Shown piece by piece: positions 11,030-21,381 of a stretch of DNA of 64,000 nucleotides. This DNA is from Paramacrobiotus metropolitanus (lineage: Eukaryota > Tardigrada > Eutardigrada > Parachela > Macrobiotidae): the NCBI RefSeq assembly GCF_019649055.1, contig NW_026570454.1:1-64000 (forward strand), in the 5' to 3' direction. Position numbers and translations under genes: made by a program. Below the pieces are notes generated by a model. It did no database searches. It saw nothing but the letters and a program-made list of their open reading frames with translations, and was not told the origin of the DNA. How positions within the stretch are numbered: position 1 is the first letter of the stretch; every line of letters starts with the position of its first letter.

Positions 11030-11560
11030 TTGTCCTAAAGGTCACTTCGTACTTCGAAATTTTTCTAAGTCCTTTGTAAAGGTCACTTTTCGATTGAAAA
11101 AATTTCGACTAAGTCCCGTTTAAAGGTCACTTTTTCGGTAAAAAGTTCGAGAGATTTGCCCTAAAAGGTCACTTTCGGACAAAACTTCGAAACCGTTTTT
11201 ACAGTTTGAAACACGTTAGCAATGAAATCCTACAGCTGCTGATATCGCTGTATCACTATTCGCTTCAATTTCACTTCGATAAAGGTCACCTTTCGTCAGT
11301 TTCAGATCACAAAGGTCACTTAAATAAGTCAATTAGGACAATTCCAACTTTTTAGTAAAGGTCACTTTTCAGGTCAAAAGTCCTGTTCTGGTCTCAAAGG
11401 TCACTTTCTGACTCAATTCAACTCAAAAGGTCACTTTCCAACTCAGTTTCAAGTTAAAGGTCAATTTCCAGCTCAATTATATCAAAGTCACTTTCTAGCT
11501 CGACTTTGGTCAAAGGTCACTTTTCCTTTGTCTGAACTCAAAAGGTCACTTTTCGTCTCA
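11030..11560 (+). repeat. Leader array of AAAGGTCAC repeats
   Basis: Thirteen copies (eleven exact, two decayed) of AAAGGTCAC, usually extended to AAAGGTCACTTT, lie near 11037, 11078, 11122, 11164, 11281, 11311, 11356, 11396, 11427, 11456, 11483, 11512 and 11541. Spacing is 27-45 bp, with one gap of about three units. The last six form a degenerate 29-bp tandem array whose spacer is a variant of CTCAATT/CAACTC. All copies point the same way. The array lies between the coiled-coil frame and the presumed LTR. The core AGGTCA is the classic nuclear-receptor half site, but function here is inferred only. Confidence 0.9.
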
Positions 11561-11639
11561 ATTATCTTATCTCAAATCAAATCTCCCATTACAGCTAGAG
11601 TTCAGCGGAAAATCCCCATTCGGGTTGTTTACTTCATTC

Positions 11640-11870
11640 TGATTGGTCCGCTAGCTCAAAATATTCAGTTCAAATTTCGGCCAATCACAGCTCAGATAAC
11701 TGACCAATCACGTTAATCCGTTAAAAATTTTTATCTGCCTGACGTCACGGTCAACGGCCAGACATGCGCGCCGCGTGCAAAACTCCGCCTACTTTTACAC
11801 TCAGCTCAGTACGGACCAATAAAAATTGCCAATTTTACCAACTAGCCAATCTCGTAATTATTAACGGTTT
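11640..11870. promoter_or_regulatory. CCAAT-box cluster with a CRE palindrome
   Basis: Six CCAAT boxes (five forward near 11681, 11704, 11816, 11829 and 11846, one inverted near 11642) and one perfect TGACGTCA CRE/ATF palindrome at 11740-11747 lie within about 210 bp. Such density is typical of a promoter, and the place fits the LTR of the minus-strand element. The second LTR is outside the window, so borders and primer-binding site could not be confirmed. Confidence 0.45.
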
Positions 11871-12095
11871 TCTACCTGTTAACCGTCCGTCCGTTCCGCG
11901 TTCCACGGGGAAATGATCCAAATGATCCAGATTCTTCTTCCACTATCCGTTCCCGCGCTGCCGCCGGTTTTACCGTAACGGTGGTGCCGCACGCTTTCGG
12001 TAAGTTACTGTGCCGGCTGACTGCCGTAGCAACAGTAGTGGCGCTCTACTCCAGTTTGGAGGAGTCTGATCTGTCTTTTCCCGTGCACCCCTTTT

Positions 12096-12268
12096 GGCGC
12101 TTCGCCGCTTGTGGCCCACGGCTTAGGATTCGCTGAATCCTTGCCGAGTAACAGTGACACCAGTGTAGGTCTTCGCTGAAGACTCTACACCGAGGAACAC
12201 CGCCGACTGAACTCTTGACTCTTGCACAGCTAAGGAAACAGTACGGTTCTTCGCTGAAGATCCCGTAC
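12096..12268. repeat. Series of hairpins with a shared TTCGCTGAA core
   Basis: Three hairpins share the loop GCT and the inner stem TTC/GAA but have different outer stems: 12120-12145 (GGAT/ATCC), 12163-12190 (GTGTAG and GTC, with GAC and CTACAC) and 12241-12268 (GTACGG/CCGTAC). A smaller GGCG-CTT-CGCC hairpin lies at 12096-12106. The outer stems differ in sequence but pair within each copy, which is the mark of a conserved RNA or cruciform structure. They lie in the presumed LTR/upstream part of the retroelement. Confidence 0.65.
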
Positions 12269-12559
12269 CGAAAACCGAAGCTGGAAATCCACGTCAGATG
12301 AGGCAGTTCACCGCTTGTGGTGTGCGCTTTGCTGTGGTACAGACCTGTGCCTTACTGGTCGAGTTCACATCAAATAACAGGCCAACTTTGCCTGACACAA
12401 ATCAAATCAGAGAACCGCTGTCGGCTCTGCTACCATCTAATGGTAGATCCAGAATGGATCCACAGACGGAGACAGAAACGGAATCTATCCCGTGGAGTGA
12501 GCGACACGATCTGGGTCGCGAGCTATGCGGAAACACAAAACGTCGCACCGTAATCGCTG

Positions 12560-13054
12560 ACTTTTAATAATATTGAAAATTCCGACAACAGAAAATCAAC
12601 ACTGATCGGCGCAGCTCGATCGTAAAGCGTGGAGCCCATTCAACAGCGTGCAACGCTGTGCAGCACGTGCTATGCCGCGCCCACTGACAAAACACAAGCC
12701 AATCAGAAGCGAGACACAACACAGGCCATAATCCAAAGGCGTGGCGCCTAGCGCCACTGACGTGAACGCTAGTGATCCCGGTCTCACACTCACTTGCTAT
12801 CGCTTCGGATACGGATACGGCAAGATTTTCTCTTCGCGTGCTCGTTTGATTTAACTGTGTTCAGTCCGAGCGATTATTACAAATCCCCGACTCAGTTTTT
12901 GTCTGATTTGTGCGTTTTATCAGTGTTGTAGATATTGATGATAATTAGATCTGTGTCGGACCGTTGTAAAACGGTTTAACTTTTACTGAGACGACTGAGC
13001 CATAATTCGGTTGGTTCCTGCATCTTTAGACGTATTTGGAAATAATTGCGGAAG
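12560..13054. other. Spacer between the retroelement and the next gene
   Basis: No gene is seen. The stretch holds a GTGGCGC-CTA-GCGCCAC hairpin at 12741-12757, followed at once by ACTGACGT, and an inverted/direct CCAAT pair (GCCAATCAG near 12700). It is probably the promoter and 5' UTR of the gene starting at 13055. The exact right border of the retroelement falls somewhere near its left end. Confidence 0.35.
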
Positions 13055-15700
13055 ATGGCATCGGGTGCGGACCGTGCGGGTATGTCAGTAAACTAAGCGC
13101 ACGCTTAACCGCGCTTGTGCATAGAGTCCGGCATTCGAACCGTCAACGCTTCCGTGTTTACGAAGAAGTGATTCAGCCAGCCGCTGATTTTATTGCTATT
13201 TCCGCTTCGCTCGCTTAACATCTCTATATCCCACTAATTAGGTAGGATGTTGTAGGTACCAGCGGGATGTCGTCGAACCCGACGATGGAACCGCGGCAAC
13301 CAGGAAGTGAGGTTCGGTTGGTTCTCGTGTTCAAGCACGCCCTGACGTAAGTGCTACCGCCCCAAGGACGTAGATTGTAGTAGGGGGAATTTAACTGCTG
13401 AGGCCAGCACTCCCTGTACTTGCTGCCGTCAGCCGGCTGGAGTTTTACGTTGTGGCTAAACATGACGCTTATGTACCGCGCCTGATTTAACCATATGCAT
13501 TGCCGTAACGTCACACTCCAGGCGGGTGACGGCAGCAAGTCCAGGAAGTGCTGGCCTCAGCAGTTAAATTCCCCTTATACAACACCGTGCGCTAGAAATC
13601 GGTTGGAGGTCATCGGCTTATTAGACGATTGACCACCATCACACATTGCAGGCGCGTTCGCGTCAGACAGGCTTTCCGTTCTCTCGTTCCCTTACGCAAC
13701 CGACCATACCCACAAAACGAATAATTTTTAAACAATTTCTGGCGGTCGTTAACACTTATCTGCCATTTTTTTATGTTTTCTTTAACCACTAACTGTATAT
13801 TGCAGGCACGTGGCTGGACAGGGTAAATTTAGCCAAGAACTGTTGGACAAACTGCAAGCGGTACGTGAAAGTCTTTCTTCGTTGTAATAAATGCGCTTTG
13901 TTGTTGTGTCGTCGTTATTGGAAGAGACGAAGCAGACTGCAGACGTATCAATTTATCGACGGGAAAGGTCGCGTTTCAGATTCTGGCGACCCATAATTTT
14001 ACCAATCAGTTCATCGTAATTTGTAATGCAGTCAGATTGTAGCGTTGTTGATTACAGGATGCTGTTTTCTGTTTCCAGGTACAGAAGCGAAAAAGCCTCA
14101 TGTTGGAGGTGGATCCGCGTGGTATCAACATCGCCGACGTCAAGGCGTTTGTTCTGCATGAACTGCAGATGACGGATCTCCCGGTCCAGGTTCGTGCATG
14201 CGAATTTAGCCTGAACGTCGTCAGTTTAGCGCAATACCGCCTTTCTAAAGCCATAAGACTACTGCTGCCTGTTATTTTTATGGCGTGAATATCGTTATTT
14301 TTAACTCCACTGGATGCTTTTTAGATGGCGGTGATATTGGAGAAGAAAATTATTTTGGACACGGTTTTCATCTCTGAACTGATCCAATGGGGCGTTTCAA
14401 AAAGGGTACGACGTATTTCCTCCTTTTAGTTGTAGTATGCTATTGCCGTCTACCGGCACTATGCATAGGATTTTTTTCAACCGTTATGGCCAAATACGAG
14501 TATAATCTGGTTTTCTGTTTCTGCCATAGAACCGTGTATAATACTTTACTTTCGTTCATCACAGGTGGGCGCCGCCTACAGCCTCGAATACACCCTTCTC
14601 CCGGCCGAAACATCGCTTCCCATTGCCGTCGACCAACAGAACGGCCTGCTGAAGCAGGCAGATCCCGCGGCCGGTTGCCACACTACCCCGCCACCGGCGC
14701 CTATCCCGCCTTCCAATCCCACTGTTTCCCCTCCGGAACCTTCACCACCTTCCCCTGAAATTCCCGTACCCGTCCGCGGCGTTGATGTGCCGAGTCCGCA
14801 GGGTTCCAGTGCGGCCGCACCATCAGACGGTGAAGTCACAGCGCCCGCAGCTACGCGCAAACGACGTCGTCCACAGGCTGCCGGTGCGAAGAAGATCCTG
14901 GATTCAGGTAGCGCCCTTCCACCACCACCCCCCGGGATGGGAGGAGAACCGGGTCCGAAGCGGCGATTAGTGTGGGTGCCCCCGGCAGTACCACGGGTGG
15001 CGGCGCGCGGTGTCTCCGTCGGCGAGGTCGTGAATCCGGGAGGGAGTGTTGCTCCGGCGCATGTGTTCGCCAGCGGATACGGGCAAATGGCCAACGGTAA
15101 GGATGAGTGCCCGCGTTTGCCGTATTTCAGCACGTAGCATGTAGCGACTCCCTACTATCCATACTGAAGTCCTTTCTTAATTATTATTATTATCGCAATA
15201 CAGTAGCCAAATCTTTTAATGGAAATTTCTTACCAGCTACTGGAAAAGTTTTTTTTGGTTAAATTTTATGCGCTAGAAAAATCAGAAAATTTTTTAAGTG
15301 GGTCTAGAAATTGGAACGAACTGGTAATTTTTGACAACTTTTTTGAAGTACGAAAACTTCGGTAAATTTTGCATCATTTTGCTAATAAAGGTAACTGTAC
15401 GATATGTCACCAGTTGTTCATTTGTATTCATTTTCTGTCTCGTTAGGCACTATGGACAATATCCCAGTGCCCGTGGGTTTTCCGGTGCTGCAGCCGAAAC
15501 CCATAAGCCCGCAGCAGCCTAGTGTTCAGCTGGTTCCGGTGCCGACGACGGCGGCGACGAATGCCGGGCAGCGGTTCTGCATTACCACGCGGCAGTTGGC
15601 CCTCATGTCGCAGCTGGCTGTTGGCCATCGCAAGGTCACCATCACTTTCGAGGACGAGCGCGGTAACGTGCAGACCGTGTGCGTGGAAAATCGTGCCTGA
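13055..15700 (+). CDS. Six-exon proline-rich protein with NLS, function unknown
   Basis: My model has exons 13055-13087, 13822-13860, 14079-14189, 14325-14405, 14565-15096 and 15447-15700, about 349 residues in total. The last four junctions have good splice sites (for example CG|GTAAGG and TTAG|GC) and keep frame. The N-terminal 90 residues are helical (FSQELLDKLQA, INIADVKAFVLHELQ). Residues 115-250 are Pro/Ala-rich with a basic nuclear-localisation-like run, RKRRRPQAAGAKK. The C-terminal 85 residues are a compact segment (ITTRQLALMSQLAVGHRKVT, FEDERGNVQTVCVENRA). I do not recognise a family; a nuclear or chromatin-associated role is inferred from the NLS only. The first two exons are uncertain: an alternative donor follows 13079. 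Exons are GC-rich against AT-rich introns. Confidence 0.55.
13384..13574. repeat. Short inverted-repeat (foldback/MITE-like) element in intron 1
   Basis: Arms 13384-13443 and 13515-13574 are 60 bp each and match at 56 of 60 positions when one is reverse-complemented. A 71-bp loop separates them. The arms begin GGGGAATTTAACTGC. A TA lies within a few bases outside each end, so a TA target site is possible but not certain. No coding capacity is seen. It lies in the first intron of the preceding gene model. Confidence 0.8.
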
Positions 15701-17060
15701 TCAGGATTGTTCCCTATGCGAATCGTCGGATCTTTCTGGTTTGTGACCAGCCACATCATTAAGTTGTTGCATTTTGTCCATGGTTGCTTGCTGGAGCTTG
15801 TTTTTATTCATTTTATGGGTGTTATCCTTGGTTTTATACGGCGATCGATGAAGTGGTTTATCAAGCCGACAAAATGGTGTCTAGCCGAAAAATAGTTGAG
15901 TTGTGAACTGAAATTTATTATACGGTCTCGGCACTGCCGATATTTGTTGGTATCTTTATTTGAGTTTTTAGGAGACGTTTTGCGGCCGGGTGTAGCTTGC
16001 TTTTCTTGTTACAAACTTTTGGATTAAGCCTGGCAGAAAGTTGATAATAAATGAAGAGCCAGTTGCAGCCAGATACTTGTTCTCGCATAATAAAAAACAC
16101 GAACCCGCTCAATCGGGATCGACACTGGTTTTAACCTTCAGTTTTCTGCAGCATCTCTAGTGTCTTTATGAAAAGTTCCGTCTATGCTAATTCACAATAA
16201 TATGTTAAGCATTTTTCCTTCGATTCGAACACAATAATATCTTTGTTGGCTTGAGTTTAGTTTAACGTTTTATCTGTTTTTAGAGGGATGAGCGCACGAT
16301 ACTTCAGCTGGATTATAAGGATCAGCACAACGGTATGTTGTACGAAGGTTGCTACTCTCTACAGAATGGCATGTGTCAGCCAATGTACAGCGCAAATGGT
16401 GTGGCGTTGCGCGCCATAGTATGGAGTGTGGCGTACGTGAATTCAAAAAGTGTCGCTGCGTTGATGCGCTAGAAATTACGGCAAGCCTGTACATGACGCA
16501 CAGGCTGAGCTATTGTTTTGTGGATCTGTGCGACCCTTTATTTCAAACAGGCAGTTATTTGTTTCCCATTTCTGCAATAATATATGATGAAAATATTTTC
16601 CCTATGAGCCAAGAAGGTCTCTTTTAAGTGAGCATATCACAGCGTCATTGCGGTGACCGCATTCGCAGAAAATATCTTACAGTATGAAATCTTTTATTGC
16701 AGCGTGTATTTCTACGGAATGTAATCTTGTGGGTACAAATATATTTAGACTTAGAAAGTCACATGAAAGGTCGCTCTGCGGTTTAATTACTTTAAGCTGG
16801 ATGCGACAAATCTTCCGGTTTTATTAGGGCGTCAAACATACGGGGCTGCGACTTCCGTTGAGTTTACACAGGGGATTTCAACGTTAATCAGATTATTGAA
16901 AAGGGTCTGCAGGACCAGTGCTTAATGCCGTACTGAGGCTTGGTGTCCCATTTAAACGCCGCCGTGTCTCGCGACTGCAGGAAATTAAAACTAGCTTTTT
17001 CATTCTACATACAAAATTTAGAGGTTGTTTGATTATTTATTACTGCAGTAACAGCTGATC
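15701..17060. other. Intergenic region with one copy of a dispersed repeat
   Basis: No gene is seen. An AATAAA-like signal near 16045 could end the upstream gene. Part of the stretch, about 16195-16370, is a dispersed repeat that recurs inverted near 24380-24545. The rest is AT-rich with no visible structure. Confidence 0.5.
16195..16370 (+). repeat. Dispersed repeat, copy 1
   Basis: About 170 bp match the reverse complement of roughly 24380-24545, sharing for example TTCCTTCGATTCGAA and GATGAGCGCACGATACTT. Reading frames are also alike on both strands: MSARYFSWIIRISTTV here against MSARYFSWILRISTTV in copy 2, and YRCADPYNPAEVSCAH against YRCANPQNPAKVSCAH. It could be a repeat family or a duplicated gene fragment. 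Confidence 0.65.
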
Positions 17061-18250
17061 ATGTATAATTTAAGTTGTGTGGCCAGTATCAGTGGTGCTG
17101 ATTGTACCAGAAATTTTAGTGTGCCTTTGCAACGAACTGCTCAACGCTCCCATATAGATTCCCTTCTGACAGCCAGGATAATCATTGCCGTGATCTCCTT
17201 CTGCTTGAACGTTGCTTTACTAATCGTGCATCTAATCAAACCGGGTTATATCACCCATTTCACCATATACCTCTTGTTTCTCTATATTGCCAATACGGTG
17301 TATTTAGCCGGTGCATCGCCGTTTATTTTTCTCAGCGAGGTGGGTACATCCCCTTTTTAAAACCACTTATTTAATTGGACGATAAACAGGCTCAGCTAAA
17401 AACTCGTGTAAGCACACTGTGTAGCTCCAGAATTGGACTATTATCCAATTTTCTTGAAACTTTGCTGTAAAACGCATTCGTCCGTAAAGAGGCAAATCCA
17501 GGTTCATAACATCGTTTTGAAATTTTAAGGTGTTTATACGTATTAATTTTACTGTAATGTAAATGTAGTACACATTTGCAGGTTTACAGTATCGACATCG
17601 GTTACTACGGTCAGCCGCTCTGTTTATTCTTCAACTACTTCCAGCGCATCGTCAGCGTCATTCCGGTACTGTGCCACGCCCTCATCGCCCTGAACCGGTT
17701 GTGGGCGTTGCGCTATCCCATCAACTATCGCAACCACCACACGAAGAAGACCGCCGGATTCATCTGCCTGGCCATGGTCCTCTACGTCCATCTCATCAAA
17801 CTCCCGGCTTTTATAATCTACCTCCCGTATCGCTACCATTCTGTCACGGCATCCTTGGCGCAGTGCAAAGACCCAACGTCTGCCGGGTACCGCACGTGGG
17901 CCCGCACGGATCTCGGGATGAATCGGCTGGCGCCGTTGTTCCTGATCATCGGGATCTATGTGTACCTGATGATTAAACGGTTCCTGCGGAAATTAAACCC
18001 TACGACCGGCAGTCAGCGGGGAAAGGTCACCCACCGCAACGTGGTCCGGCCCTTTCTGATCCTGACGCTGACCACCATCGGGGTGGTGGTCAGCTGGTTA
18101 CCACTGGATGTGGTATACTTTTTCCATTGGTTTCTGGAAATAAGCGTGTCGCGTACCGTGTATACCGCGTCGCATATGTTGTACACGTTGCAGATTTTGT
18201 TTGATCCACTGATGTGGATTGTTAGTTTAAGGAAAATTAGGAAGCGATAA
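17061..18250 (+). CDS. Seven-transmembrane GPCR (putative chemoreceptor), tandem copy A
   Basis: Exons 17061-17339 and 17582-18250 join in phase 0 (GAG|GTGGGT to TTGCAG|GTT), giving 315 residues. Seven hydrophobic segments are visible. TM3 follows a conserved Cys (GQPLCLFFNYFQRIV) and ends ALNRLWALRYP, with NR in place of the DRY motif. TM7 ends FDPLMWIVSL, where DPxxW replaces NPxxY. The short N terminus has N-glycosylation sites. These changes are common in lineage-expanded invertebrate receptors. The ligand is unknown. A paralogue starts about 1 kb downstream on the same strand. A stretch in the third loop reads AAAGGTCAC at the DNA level (near 18023), probably by chance. Confidence 0.8.
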
Positions 18251-19293
18251 ATTATGTGTTTTTTTCTTTTGCGCTGACTGTTACTGTAGTCCGCTCTTGT
18301 TCAGTTTTTAATATTTGTAGTTTTTGATGCGATACAGGACAAACATAAATCGGCTTTGTCGTAGAATTACATGTATCAAAGGTCACTGAATTTATTTATT
18401 GGTAAATGTTTATGACGCTAACAACATCTGTATGATTTTGATTGAATTTCACAAAGCGGTTTTAACGGTTGACGTAGAAATTAAAGAGAAGACTGGTCTT
18501 TAAAATATTATTACTAGTACATTGTAATTATATTCGAACAGACTAATTAAATTTATTGCTTATTTATTTACAATTTTGCCACATCATTCCGCTTGCCGCG
18601 TAAGTTTGCGGTTAAATATTACGGAAGACGGTTACAAACTGTACAGCAGAAGAAACGGTTTATTGATAAAATAACGACCTCTTTCGTGATTTTCCTGTAT
18701 TTATTACTAGTGATCGCAAGCGAGACGGTTCGTGAGGTCTTCTTTCGTCACCAGGGCAAAACAGAGAGGATTTATTAAGGATGTTTTGCCTGTTCCGTTA
18801 ATCCACCGAGATTAGCGTGCCGCCACGCCACCCAGCCGCTTAATTAACGTGTTGGATTTTTAAATAAATATTTTCCGTACTTTACCGATCTTCCGTGCCA
18901 ACACCGGTTGACGCAGTACACCCTGCTGTTTGAAGGAAGTCTGCATCCGCGTAGACAATAGTTGCTCCGCGTGTGCTGCCAGGAAACTACGCGGGAAAAA
19001 ATTCCTAACGGTTACAGACAGTAGAAATAGAATGCTATTTCTTGCCGATATGAAATCAATAACTGCACGTTTTCCTGTTGATATAACCGATCGTGTTCCT
19101 TGTTGACGTAGTCTTCGTAAAAGCCGTCCGGTACCTTTAATTATCAGCCCTTAATTTCGCCGTAATGAAGCGCGCAATAATTAAAATTCTTGATGCGACT
19201 AAAAGGTCATTTGTACCGCTATAATTTAGCCGATAAAATGCTGTGTAACCGCCTTGAATTCAGCTCTACACAACTATACAGAACGCCGCCGCC
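18251..19293. other. Spacer between tandem GPCR copies
   Basis: No gene is supported. It holds one AAAGGTCAC at about 18378 and one AAAGGTCAT-like site at about 19202. AT-rich with nothing else visible. Confidence 0.4.
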
Positions 19294-20613
19294 ATGGACT
19301 ACGCGAATCTGTCTTTCCACCACAACGTGACCTTTAACATCTCCCGCAACGGAACAGTGCCGGACCTGTCCATTCCATCCGATCGCTCGGTGCTGCTTTT
19401 CGCTATCCGCATCGCTATTGCGGCTGTGTCGTGGTGTTTAAACGCCGGTTTACTGGTTTTTCACGCTATTAAACCAGTGTACATCACGGATTTTACGACG
19501 TATCTGTTGTTTCTGTACTTAGCTAATGTCGTTTACTTGACCGGCGCGCAACCGTTAATTTTTTGGAGTGAAGCCACTAATCACGATGTCGGCTATCTTG
19601 GGCGGTCGGCCTGTACTGGGTTTAATTACATTCAGCGTGTCGCCAGCATTGTGCCGTTGATGTGCCATGTACTGGTGGCAATAAACCGTTTCTGGGCGCT
19701 GCAATGGCCGATTCATTACCGGAATAAACATAACAAGAATACTGCGTTGTGGATCTGTCTCGGTATGGCGACGTTTTATATTAAAAACAAAAATATTTCG
19801 AGCCGGTGTTAGGATGAGTTGAAAACATAAAAACACGTAGTTACATATTTTTATGAAGACGTTTCCGCAGCTAATTGTTGAGGTGTTTGACTCCCAATGT
19901 TTTTACCTCGATTTATTTTTAAATTTTTTTTAAACCGTTGGATGCAATTTAGAAACGTTTCAATGAAACGTTTCTGTGAAAGTAATTTGAAATTAATTAT
20001 AATTTTAAATTATTTACAACTATTTTTAAATTACTTAATTTTCAAAATATTTTTAAACAAAAATATAAAATAGTAATTTTTATTTGAAACATAAAAATAA
20101 GAAAAAAATAAGAAAACAAGAAAATAAAAAGATATAGACTTACTGGCAAAAGTACAACACATAAGAATATGTCAGCGCTGATAGACACTAATCAAAATGA
20201 TTCAAATTTAAGCAAAACAAAATTGGCATCTGTGACATCTCCTACCCCTTCCCAGTCCCAGTGAACGTACTGTGGGATAAAGGCGTCCTTACGATACCAC
20301 ACCTACCAAGATACCACACCCACTTTTTGCCGCCCGCTCGGTCAACCATCCGCGCCACGGCCGACCGGATAAGAGCGGCCGCTGGCCGGTACACCGTAAA
20401 GTGGTGCGGCCGTTTCTGGTTCTGACGCTGACCACCATCGGAGTGGTGGTCTGCTGGCTGCCGTTAGATATTATTTATTTTCTACAATGGTTTCTCAATG
20501 TGAATGTCGCCATGGGATGGTTCCGGGCGTTCCAGATGCTGTATACGCTGCAGATTTTGTTTGATCCGCTGATGTGGATTTTTAGCTTGCGTTTGCGAAA
20601 AACTGCTGCGTAA
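19294..20613 (+). pseudogene. GPCR tandem copy B, central part missing
   Basis: From 19294 (ATG in good context, GCCGCCATGG) an uninterrupted frame matches copy A from the N terminus through TM3 (AINRFWALQWPIHYRN) into TM4. It then runs into AT-rich unrelated DNA at about 19775. Homology resumes near 20330 with HRKVVRPFLVLTLTTIGVVV (TM6) and continues through TM7 (FDPLMWIFSL) to a stop at 20613. About 80 codons covering the end of TM4, TM5 and the third loop are gone. The intron found in copy A is absent here, so the first half is continuous. It is probably a dead gene; an assembly error or an unusual intron is the alternative. Confidence 0.7.
19775..20330. other. AT-rich replacement inside GPCR copy B
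   Basis: About 550 bp of very AT-rich sequence stand where copy A has TM4-TM5. Near its end lie two near-repeats of GATACCACACC at about 20296 and 20310; the same string recurs near 27735. The edges show no clear terminal repeats or target duplication. Confidence 0.5.
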
Positions 20614-21381
20614 TTCTCAGGCCCATATTCTTCGCTGCGTTAGTGTTACATTGTCACATGAATCTTGAGGGTGGTTGTATCATTTTAATTATTTTAATGT
20701 TACATAACCGGAAAGACTGGGTTATATTTATTCAAGAAATGTTTCGAATATGTCAGGCAGTTTTAATTATTCTTGTAAAATCAGATTGCGTGATGCGTGT
20801 ATTGAATATCATGTGATGCTTTACCGTAAACCGTAATCAAGTAATACAAAAATAAATTACTAACGCACTTTGACAGCAGTACACCGTGTCTGTACACAGT
20901 ACTGCTGTAGATCTAGAGCATTATTAAGCCGTCTTAGTACTAAGCTGTAGTTGATTGTTAACGTTATGAAGAGCTGCCTTGTACGTACGGTTGTACCTGT
21001 TCCGTGCTTATCAAAGGCAAGAAAAAGCAATCTTGTTCGTTGAGCAAACGAAATGCCATTACTTATATCACCGTTTCTAAGATCATTCGTTTCCTTGTCA
21101 GAGTTGACACTTATAATCCTTATCCGTTAATCACATAAGCTCGAAATTCGTGAATGACAATATCTTTATCACACTGTAGATTACGATTTTCGCGAAATAG
21201 CGTTATAAATCACGGGCGTAATCTTATCCTGTCTTACGCGTTATCGGCGCAGCAACTGAATGTTACCAGCTTCGTTACAAGAAATGTTGTCACAAGAGAG
21301 AAAAATTCTCAGATTTCTTGGCAAGAAAGCATCGCGTTATGTGAGTCCCGGTTTACAGCCGCGTGCGTTGTAATTCAAGAA
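20614..21381. other. Intergenic region upstream of the Vps62-like gene
   Basis: No gene is seen. There is a hairpin with 10-bp arms, ACAGCAGTAC and GTACTGCTGT, at 20873-20908. The reading frame of the next gene is open upstream of its likely start, back to 21154, but that part is unlike a coding region. Confidence 0.4.

Larger units (their letters stand above)
1..12560 (-). mobile_element. Ty3/Gypsy-type LTR retrotransposon fossil, cut by the left window edge
   Basis: The element is read on the minus strand, so its 5' side is at the right. In element order I see a possible LTR/promoter zone (about 11.6-12.5 kb), a repeat-rich leader, a coiled-coil frame, a Gag-like frame with a CCHC knuckle, a long low-complexity stretch, an aspartic protease region, reverse transcriptase and RNase H. 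Integrase and the 3' LTR would lie left of base 1. RT and RNase H are of the Ty3/Gypsy kind. The element is broken: the pol half falls into several separate frames (about five or more breaks), while the two gag-side frames are long and open, so it looks fairly young. Without the second LTR the age cannot be dated and the right border is only approximate. The short motif AAAGGTCAC, in either orientation, recurs through the whole element. Confidence 0.85.

Noticed and set aside
11030-11560. CRISPR-like regular array
   Set aside because: Repeat core is only 9-12 bp, spacers are related to each other, and the setting is a retroelement leader in a eukaryotic-type genome.
11560-12560. Exact LTR ends and primer-binding site
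   Set aside because: The second LTR is outside the window and no convincing tRNA-complementary site stood out, so borders were left open.
12298-12567. Plus-strand frame of 89 residues
   Set aside because: Lies in the presumed upstream/LTR part of the retroelement and has no protein-like features.
14576-15133. Minus-strand open frame of 185 residues
   Set aside because: Antisense shadow of the GC-rich fifth exon of the plus-strand gene; Gly/Pro-biased and without splice or start support.
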